A stretch of 12,126 nt of DNA from contig CANQWP010000017.1 of the NCBI GenBank assembly GCA_947627585.1, forward strand, positions 1-12,126, read 5' to 3'. The position numbers and the translations under genes are program-made. The notes beneath the pieces are model-generated. The model was not told the DNA's origin and searched no databases. It saw only the letters and a list, made by a program, of their open reading frames with translations. Positions 7,329 to 12,126 of this stretch are shown piece after piece (the first letter of the stretch is position 1; the number at the start of each line of letters is the position of its first letter). The DNA comes from an uncultured Clostridia bacterium. Lineage in GTDB: Bacteria > Bacillota > Clostridia > Christensenellales > UBA1242.

Positions 7329-7356
7329 TGTCATTCTGAGCGAAGAGAAGAATCTC
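7329..7356. repeat. Possible dispersed REP-like repeat copy
   Basis: TGTCATTCTGAGCGAAGAGA followed by AGAATCTC resembles a short interspersed sequence (TGTCATTCTGAGCGAAGCGA...) that I recall from intergenic regions of many bacterial genomes. ATTCT and AGAAT at its ends can pair. Only one copy is seen here, so its repetitive nature cannot be shown from this window. Confidence 0.4.
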
Positions 7357-7433
7357 AATAAGTCAACAAAAAAACATGCAAATGTGACTGAAAAAAACAA
7401 GCGGGTGAAATTTAACAAAAAGGAAGAAAAAAG

Positions 7434-8321
7434 ATGAAAATTTTGGTTTTGTGCAGTGGCGGAGACGGCTCCGGAATGAACAGATTTTTGTTCGACCTCA
7501 ACTCTCATTTTCGTGGAGATGTATTTTTTGCACTTGCCGGCTTCAAGGGGTTGATTGACAATCAAATTTTTCCGCTTGAGGAAGTTTTGAGCAAAAACGT
7601 CAAGGACTCCGCCGGCACGGTCATCAAAAGTTCAAGATGTCCGGAATTTCAAGAGAAAAAACCTTTTGCAGCGGCGCTTGAAAACGCAAAAAAGTTCGAC
7701 TGCGTGGTCATTCTTGGCGGAAACGGCAGCGAAAAAGGCGCGAAAGAACTTTTTGACAACGGTGTGAACACAATTTTTGTGCCAGGCACGGTGGACAACG
7801 ACGTTTTTGGAAGCGCCTATTCCATCGGCTTCTCGACGGCGGTCAACGAAAGTGTCTATGCCGTGAAAAGCATCATGCCAAGCATCGAAAGCATGGGAAA
7901 TTCCTGTCTTTTTGAGGTGATGGGAAGATATTGCCCGGCCATCGCAAAAGCGGTCGCGCAACGTGTGCATGCGGACTATGTCGTGGCGGACAAAAAAGAC
8001 TTAGACTTTGAAAAAATCAAAAATGTCATCTTGCAAAACTTTGTCAAAAACAAAAGCGCATGCATAATTGTGCGCGAGAACATTCAGCCGATTGAAAAAA
8101 TTGCGCAAAAATTGAATGAACTTTTGGGCTTTGACCATGTGAAATATCAAATTGTTGGAAGGACTCAGCGTGGCGGAAAGCCGACAAAAGAAGAACTTGA
8201 AATGGCGTCAAAATTTGCCAAAGAGACGGCGTTTTGCATTAAAAACGGTGTGTTTGGAGTGCGCGTTTTGGCGGACGAGAACATGGACATCATCGTCGAT
8301 GAATTTAAGGAAGAAAAGTGA
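7434..8321 (+). CDS. 6-phosphofructokinase-like protein, with altered active-site residues
   Basis: A 295-aa member of the PfkA fold, slightly shorter than the usual 320 aa. AAGGAAG (about 7420-7426) precedes the ATG. Conserved motifs are CSGGDGSGMN (7-16, nucleotide loop), SRCPEF (67-72, Arg68), GGNGS (95-99), PGTVDND (117-123, with the catalytic-base aspartate Asp121), VMGRY (162-166) and GRTQRGG (242-248). Two differences stand out by alignment with E. coli PfkA. The Mg-ATP aspartate of GGDGS is asparagine (Asn97), and the arginine that binds fructose-6-phosphate from the neighbouring subunit (E. coli Arg162) is asparagine (Asn156). It may be an active PFK with altered donor use or a divergent paralogue, so no symbol is assigned. 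Its position after dnaE matches where Clostridia often carry pfkA. Confidence 0.85.
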   Translation: MKILVLCSGGDGSGMNRFLFDLNSHFRGDVFFALAGFKGLIDNQIFPLEEVLSKNVKDSAGTVIKSSRCPEFQEKKPFAAALENAKKFDCVVILGGNGSEKGAKELFDNGVNTIFVPGTVDNDVFGSAYSIGFSTAVNESVYAVKSIMPSIESMGNSCLFEVMGRYCPAIAKAVAQRVHADYVVADKKDLDFEKIKNVILQNFVKNKSACIIVRENIQPIEKIAQKLNELLGFDHVKYQIVGRTQRGGKPTKEELEMASKFAKETAFCIKNGVFGVRVLADENMDIIVDEFKEEK

Positions 8322-8341
8322 GCAATTTGCTCTCTTTTTTT
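8313..8341 (+). terminator. Intrinsic terminator overlapping the PFK stop codon
   Basis: GAGCA (8320-8324) pairs with TGCTC (8328-8332) around an ATT loop. After one T-T mismatch the stem continues as AAAAG with CTTTT, and the T run continues to about 8342. The TGA (8319-8321) is inside the stem, as in the murB terminator. Confidence 0.7.
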
Positions 8342-8425
8342 TGAATAAAAATTTTGATTAGAAAGAAGAATTTTCTAATTATTTTTTTGCTGCCGTTTTT
8401 TTTCTTTTTATTTTTTCAAAAAGTT

Positions 8426-8434
8426 TGTTATAAT
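8426..8434 (+). promoter_or_regulatory. Extended -10 element directly before the patatin gene
   Basis: TGTTATAAT (8426-8434) is a perfect extended -10. It is followed by six bases and then ATG at 8441, which is the expected +1. No good -35 is seen at the right distance, as allowed for extended -10 promoters. The stretch AAAAGTTTGT just before the hexamer recurs upstream of 10645. Confidence 0.65.
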
Positions 8435-8440
8435 ATTTTC

Positions 8441-9280
8441 ATGAACATTTTTTTGAAGAAAAAGCCTAAAATTGGGCTGGCTTTTGGCGGCGGTGGGGCG
8501 CGCGGAATGTCGCACATCGGCGTTTTGAAAGCATTTGAAGAATATGGACTGAAATTTGACTATGTTTGTGGCACAAGCGTGGGCAGCATTATTGGTGCGG
8601 CATATGCAAGCGGCAAAAAGTGGGACGAACTTTATGACATTGCAAAATCGCTGAAAGTGAAAGACATTCGCACAAACAAGGTCTTTTTCATGCCGTCAAA
8701 AACTGACGGAATTGAAAGTTTGATGACCGACACACTTGGCGACATCAACGTGGAAGACCTGAAAACGCCTTTTTCGGCAGTTGCTGTGGACATCAAAACG
8801 ACCAAAGAGGTTTGCATCAGCCACGGCAATCTTTCAAAAGCGGTGGCGGGCAGTTGCTGCGTGCCGGGCATTTTTCAACCTGTGGAATTTGGCGACCGGC
8901 TTTTGTGCGACGGCGGCCTTCAAAACACAATTCCGGCAAACATTCCGCGCTATTTTGGCTGCGACTTTGTGATTGCGGTGGACTGCAACAGCACGCGAAC
9001 CTACGGCACGGACAGCACAAAAGTCTTGGACGTTTTGGGCTGCACAATCCGCACACTGATGAAGAGCAACGCGGTGAAAGGATATCTTTGCGCGGACGTG
9101 ATGATTGCAACGGACAACAAGCGTTTCAAATCGACCGAATTGAAAGGCATTGACGAAATGGTGGAGGAGGGCTATCGCAACGCAATCGACCTTATGCCAC
9201 AAATCATCAAAATTTTTCAAGGACGCGTCAGGAAGAAAAAACTGAAAGATTTTGACAAAGATGAAATTGAATTTATTTAA
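8441..9280 (+). CDS. Patatin-like phospholipase (RssA/NTE family)
   Basis: A 279-aa serine acyl hydrolase of the bacterial patatin family, expected to cleave acyl esters of phospholipids or related lipids. The catalytic pieces are complete: oxyanion-hole GGGGARG (16-22), nucleophile elbow GTSVGS (44-49, Ser46) and the dyad aspartate in CDGGLQNTIP (Asp157). The ATG at 8441 is preferred because the family starts about 10 residues before the oxyanion loop. An upstream TTG (8354) would add a phenylalanine-rich stretch encoded by T-rich promoter DNA, with no ribosome binding site of its own. If that extension were real it would look like a membrane anchor, so this alternative is not fully excluded. 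There is no Shine-Dalgarno sequence before 8441. A terminator upstream shows it is transcribed separately from the PFK gene. The substrate is unknown. Confidence 0.88.
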   Translation: MNIFLKKKPKIGLAFGGGGARGMSHIGVLKAFEEYGLKFDYVCGTSVGSIIGAAYASGKKWDELYDIAKSLKVKDIRTNKVFFMPSKTDGIESLMTDTLGDINVEDLKTPFSAVAVDIKTTKEVCISHGNLSKAVAGSCCVPGIFQPVEFGDRLLCDGGLQNTIPANIPRYFGCDFVIAVDCNSTRTYGTDSTKVLDVLGCTIRTLMKSNAVKGYLCADVMIATDNKRFKSTELKGIDEMVEEGYRNAIDLMPQIIKIFQGRVRKKKLKDFDKDEIEFI

Positions 9281-9452
9281 AAAAAAGAAAGAAAACAAAG
9301 AAAAAACAAACGAAAGATAATAAAAAAACACAGTTTTAAAAAAATATATTAAAATCGCTATTCGCTCGATAATTCCGAGCAGAAAAATATTAATAAAATA
9401 TTAAAAAAAGCAATAAAAAATTCAAAAAAAATAAGAAAAACAAAAGAAGTCG
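9281..9452. other. A-rich intergenic region, no gene or clear promoter
   Basis: About 170 nt, very A-rich on the plus strand, with short runs such as TAATAAAATATT. One small inverted repeat is visible (GCTCG at 9364-9368 with CGAGC at 9376-9380), without an adjacent T-run. Several weak TAAAAT hexamers occur, but none has a -35 partner at 16-18 nt. Confidence 0.5.
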
Positions 9453-10595
9453 GTGAAAAATTTTAAAGAAAAATTTTCAAGTTTGAAAAATGTGTCCATT
9501 GTGAAAGCAATTTCAATTTTGATTTTGCTGATTTTCATCGTGCTTCTGGTGATCAATCAACAGAACATTCAGTTTTATTTCAACAACTTTGGGCAAGTTT
9601 TCGGGAGCGACTTGCAAGTTTATTTTTTGGACGTCGGGCAAGCCAGCGCGACTTTTGTCGTCCTTCCAAACGACTTTTCAATTTTGATTGACACCGGCAC
9701 AGCTGAAAGTGGAGAGGGCCTTGTGAGAGACCTTGATTTTCTTCTTTCAAAAAACAACTTGAACGACATTGACATGATGATTTTGACTCACCCCGATTCC
9801 GATCACACTGGCGGAGTGGTGGCCGTGCTGGAGAAATTTCAAGTGAACAGCGTCTTGCGCCCAAAAGTTTGCGTGCCGGAAGAAGAAAACTACTTTCCAT
9901 ATCTTGTTTCAAACACCTACACTTATCTCAAGGCCATTGAGGCGATTTATGCAGAGCCAAACTGCCAAATGAACTTTGTTGAAAATCAAGTTTTTGTGGA
10001 AAGTGACAAAAATTTTGAGAGCCAAACAACGATTGAAATTTTTGCGGCGGAAAAGGACAATTATGGCAGCGACACAAACTCATTTTCGCCATACATCTCT
10101 TTGTCCTATGCCGGCAAGACCTTTCTTTTCACCGGCGACGCTCCGCAGGCGCGCGAAACAGAACTTATGAATAGGCTTGCAAATGAAAATCGTTCGCTTT
10201 CGGTCGATTTTCTTCAAGTGGCGCATCACGGGTCAAAATATTCCACCTATCCGAACTTTCTTGCTGCGCTTTCGCCAAAATATGCGTTCATAAGCGCCGG
10301 CGACAAACTTCACCCGTCTCAAAACGTTTTGAAACGCCTTGAAGATGCGCTCGTCAAAGAGACATATGTGACAAAAAGCGACGGAACAATCGGCGTTGGC
10401 GTGAAGGGCAACGGGGAGTTTTTGATTTGCACAAAGCGCGGCTTTGTTGACGTTCCGCTTCTTGTGATTTTGCTTTCGCTTTTGATTTTTGTGCTGATGC
10501 GCTTCATTTATGTGTCGCCATCTTCTCAAAAATTTTCTGCTCAAAAAGAAAGGAAAATCGCCAAAGAAAAATTAAGGGGCACAAAAAAAGCATAA
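9453..10595 (+). CDS. Membrane-anchored ComEC/Rec2-type metallo-beta-lactamase-fold protein
   Basis: A 380-aa protein in three parts: an N-terminal membrane segment (about 18-35) after a basic start, a metallo-beta-lactamase domain, and a second membrane segment (about 333-353) followed by a strongly basic tail. The hydrolase motifs are those of the ComEC C-terminal domain: LDVGQAS (59-65), LIDTG (78-82), LTHPDSDHTGG (111-121, the HxxxDH metal site), FTGDA (226-230), AHHGSKYS (257-264) and HPSQ (287-290). With basic residues on both cytoplasmic flanks, the catalytic domain should face outside. In ComEC this domain is proposed to degrade one DNA strand during uptake; here the competence channel domain is missing. 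The only usable start is GTG 9453, as no ATG occurs before the active site; the ribosome binding site is poor (AAAAGAAG). The role is open: an extracellular nuclease or phosphodiesterase, or a lipid-linked hydrolase. Confidence 0.85.
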   Translation: MKNFKEKFSSLKNVSIVKAISILILLIFIVLLVINQQNIQFYFNNFGQVFGSDLQVYFLDVGQASATFVVLPNDFSILIDTGTAESGEGLVRDLDFLLSKNNLNDIDMMILTHPDSDHTGGVVAVLEKFQVNSVLRPKVCVPEEENYFPYLVSNTYTYLKAIEAIYAEPNCQMNFVENQVFVESDKNFESQTTIEIFAAEKDNYGSDTNSFSPYISLSYAGKTFLFTGDAPQARETELMNRLANENRSLSVDFLQVAHHGSKYSTYPNFLAALSPKYAFISAGDKLHPSQNVLKRLEDALVKETYVTKSDGTIGVGVKGNGEFLICTKRGFVDVPLLVILLSLLIFVLMRFIYVSPSSQKFSAQKERKIAKEKLRGTKKA

Positions 10596-10610
10596 ATTTA
10601 TTCAAAAATT

Positions 10611-10638
10611 TTGTATTATCAAAAGTTTGTGATAGAAT
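10611..10638 (+). promoter_or_regulatory. Promoter directly before the kinase-like gene
   Basis: TTGTAT (10611-10616), a 16-nt spacer and an extended -10 TGATAGAAT (10630-10638). Six bases later comes the ATG at 10645, the expected +1. AAAAGTTTGT before the hexamer matches the patatin promoter. Confidence 0.65.
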
Positions 10639-10644
10639 ATATGC

Positions 10645-11118
10645 ATGGACACCAATTTCAACAAAGTTGTCATAGTTTCGCTTTGTGACGAATTTTCCAA
10701 AAAAGTTGGAAAAACCTTGTCGCAAGAACTTGACATGATGTTTTGTGATACAAAAGACTTGGTGGAATATGAACTGATTGACAAAGATGCGCTCAAAAAA
10801 ATCAGCACGAAGGAATATTTGGAAGGCGCAGAAAAAAAGGTCATCGCTCACATTGCCTCTTTCGAAAATGTCGTGGTGGCGATAAATTTTGATTATTTGG
10901 CAAACAACTTCGATATATTGAAATATGAAAGTCTGGTCGTCTTTTTGAAACTCAAAAAAGAATATGTCGAAAAACATGGCGGGACAGTGAACTCTTTGGC
11001 TTACAAAAGCCGAACACAAAAATTGGAGAAGATTTCCACTTTGACAATCGACGTGGAAGAAGTGGAAACGAAAAAAGTTTGCAAAAAAATCATAAACGCA
11101 CTTGGAGGAATTGTATGA
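10645..11118 (+). CDS. Shikimate-kinase-like protein lacking the P-loop
   Basis: A 157-aa protein with the layout of shikimate kinase (AroK) or a related small P-loop kinase, but not its ATP site. Residues 12-29 (SLCDEFSKKVGKTLSQEL) align without gaps to the family's GFMGxGKSTVGRxLAxxL, yet every Walker A residue is changed; only the V-G-x-x-L frame after it remains. FCDTKDLVEYELI (33-45) matches the F-x-D-x-D-E-L-I-E segment. ENVVVAINFDYL (74-85) takes the place of the strand ending in the substrate-binding GGG, which is lost. It cannot be a normal kinase. There is no Shine-Dalgarno sequence; the start follows an extended -10 by 6 nt. Its TGA overlaps the transketolase ATG (ATGA), indicating translational coupling. 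A partner, regulatory or remnant role is possible. The family assignment is by eye and moderate. Confidence 0.7.
   Translation: MDTNFNKVVIVSLCDEFSKKVGKTLSQELDMMFCDTKDLVEYELIDKDALKKISTKEYLEGAEKKVIAHIASFENVVVAINFDYLANNFDILKYESLVVFLKLKKEYVEKHGGTVNSLAYKSRTQKLEKISTLTIDVEEVETKKVCKKIINALGGIV
11104..11117 (+). promoter_or_regulatory. Ribosome binding site setting the transketolase start
   Basis: GGAGG (11104-11108) lies 6 nt before the ATG at 11115, inside the end of the kinase-like gene. It fixes the start and the 4-nt ATGA overlap. Confidence 0.85.
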
Positions 11119-12126
11119 ACTTAAATCAAAAAGCAATAAACTATTTGAAAGCGCTCTCGGCCGAGACAATCACAAACGCAAATTCCGGCCATTTGGGTGT
11201 CAGCCTTGGCGCGTCATCAATCTTGTTTGCACTTTTCAAGGACCATTTGAATTTTGATGTCTCGGACACGGATTATCTCAAGCGAGACCGCCTTGTCATG
11301 TCCGCCGGGCACGCAAGCGCGCTTTATTATTCTCTTCTTTCAATGTTTGGCTTTGATGTTTCGCTCCAAGATTTGAAAGAGTTTCGAAAGCTTGGCTCAA
11401 AAACGCCGGGTCACCCGGAATATCGCACAACGGAAGGCGTGGAAGTCTCCACAGGCCCTCTTGGACAGGGCGTGGCAAACGCTGTTGGAATGGCAATCGC
11501 CGAGGCGGTGATGGAAGAGCGCTTCAACACTGTCGGCTTTGACATCATTCACAACTACACCTATTGTTTTGCCGGGGACGGCTGCTTGATGGAGGGCGTT
11601 GCGCAAGAGGCTTGCAGTTTGGCAGGCAATTTGAAACTCAACAAGCTTATTCTTCTTTATGACAGCAACGAAGTGACGATTGATGGCTCTTTGGGGCTTG
11701 CAAATCGCGAAAATGTTGCAAAGAAGTTTTCGGCAATGGGCTGGAACGTCATTCGCGTGCCACAAGGAAACAGCTACTTTTTCTGCTCTCGGGCAATCGC
11801 TCGCGCAAAAAAGAGCAAAAAGCCAACAATCATCATCTTCTCCACGACGATTGGAATTGGGACACAAAAAGAAGGCACATCGGCAGTTCACTCTGCCGTG
11901 CTCTCACAAGAAGAACTTTCTCAATTTAAACAAAATTTGGGAGTCAAAGAGAGCTTTTTCATTCCAAGCGACGTGAGAGAACTTTGCATGGCAACAACAA
12001 GGCGCGGAAAACTCAATCACGAAAAGTGGAATCAAAATTTGGCGATGTATTCCAGCACGCACCCAGAACTTTACAAGTCATTTATGGCGTTTTTTGATCG
12101 CAAAAAAATCAATTTTGACCGCATCA
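11115..12126 (+). CDS. tkt: Transketolase, N-terminal 337 residues (runs off the window)
   Basis: Transketolase moves two-carbon units between ketoses and aldoses in the pentose phosphate pathway, using thiamine diphosphate and a divalent metal. Motifs in order: ANSGHLGVSLGA (about 22-33), RLVMSAGHASALYYSLL, GSKTPGHPE, VEVSTGPLGQGVANAVGMAIAE, the thiamine-diphosphate motif GDGCLMEG...YDSNEVTIDG, then KKPTIIIFSTTIG and GTSAVHSAVL. The usual SGHPG is SGHLG here. The frame continues past the length of a split N-terminal subunit (about 270-280 aa) into linker-like sequence (W, P-E-L-Y), which suggests a single-chain enzyme rather than separate N and C subunits; the rest is outside the window. It is translationally coupled to the kinase-like gene upstream. 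Transketolase and PFK would both supply hexose/pentose interconversion. Confidence 0.93.
   Translation, partial: MNLNQKAINYLKALSAETITNANSGHLGVSLGASSILFALFKDHLNFDVSDTDYLKRDRLVMSAGHASALYYSLLSMFGFDVSLQDLKEFRKLGSKTPGHPEYRTTEGVEVSTGPLGQGVANAVGMAIAEAVMEERFNTVGFDIIHNYTYCFAGDGCLMEGVAQEACSLAGNLKLNKLILLYDSNEVTIDGSLGLANRENVAKKFSAMGWNVIRVPQGNSYFFCSRAIARAKKSKKPTIIIFSTTIGIGTQKEGTSAVHSAVLSQEELSQFKQNLGVKESFFIPSDVRELCMATTRRGKLNHEKWNQNLAMYSSTHPELYKSFMAFFDRKKINFDRI

Noticed and set aside
8354..8440. Hydrophobic N-terminal extension (possible signal peptide) of the patatin protein
   Set aside because: It would need a TTG start without a ribosome binding site. The phenylalanine-rich stretch comes from T-rich DNA and a perfect extended -10 lies inside it.
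9364..9380. GCTCG/CGAGC inverted repeat as a terminator
   Set aside because: The stem is only 5 bp with a 7-nt loop and no adjacent T-run on either strand.

Overview
The window looks like a chromosomal segment of a low- to mid-GC Gram-positive bacterium (Bacillota), most likely an uncultured Clostridia-type lineage. The evidence is a WhiA-family regulator, a DnaE-type DNA polymerase III alpha subunit of 1208 aa, strong GGAGG-type ribosome binding sites, AT-rich intergenic regions, and the order murB - PHP phosphatase - whiA - dnaE - phosphofructokinase. That order resembles a conserved Clostridia cluster in which, from memory, rapZ and yvcK normally lie between the PHP gene and whiA. Neither is present here. 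No tRNA, rRNA, CRISPR array or insertion sequence was seen.

Layout. (1) 1-691, minus strand: two short unrecognised genes, one cut by the window edge, whose N-termini look weakly related. Both are driven by near-identical promoters carrying a run of 8-9 C between -35 and -10. (2) 809-2546, plus strand: murB with its own terminator, then a stand-alone PHP-fold phosphatase with its own promoter. (3) 2545-2640, minus strand: a consensus promoter followed by about 60 nt ending in a hairpin and U-tract, a candidate small RNA gene. (4) 2719-8321, plus strand: whiA and dnaE 1 nt apart, then a PFK-like gene with its own terminator. (5) 8441-10595: a patatin-like phospholipase and a membrane-anchored ComEC-type metallo-beta-lactamase protein. 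(6) 10645-end: a protein with the shikimate-kinase layout but no P-loop, overlapping by ATGA a transketolase that runs off the window.

The genes cover cell-wall precursor synthesis (MurB), DNA replication (DnaE), division or envelope regulation (WhiA) and central carbon metabolism (PFK, transketolase). Beyond whiA-dnaE and the kinase-like gene-transketolase pair there is little sign of one long operon, because promoters and terminators repeatedly break it up.

The most interesting signals are the paired poly-C promoters (possible phase variation), the candidate small RNA at the place where rapZ-yvcK would be expected, the P-loop-less kinase-like protein coupled to transketolase, and two or three genes with no ribosome binding site whose start codon falls at the predicted +1 (leaderless mRNAs). 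All functions are read from motifs by eye; no database search was run.
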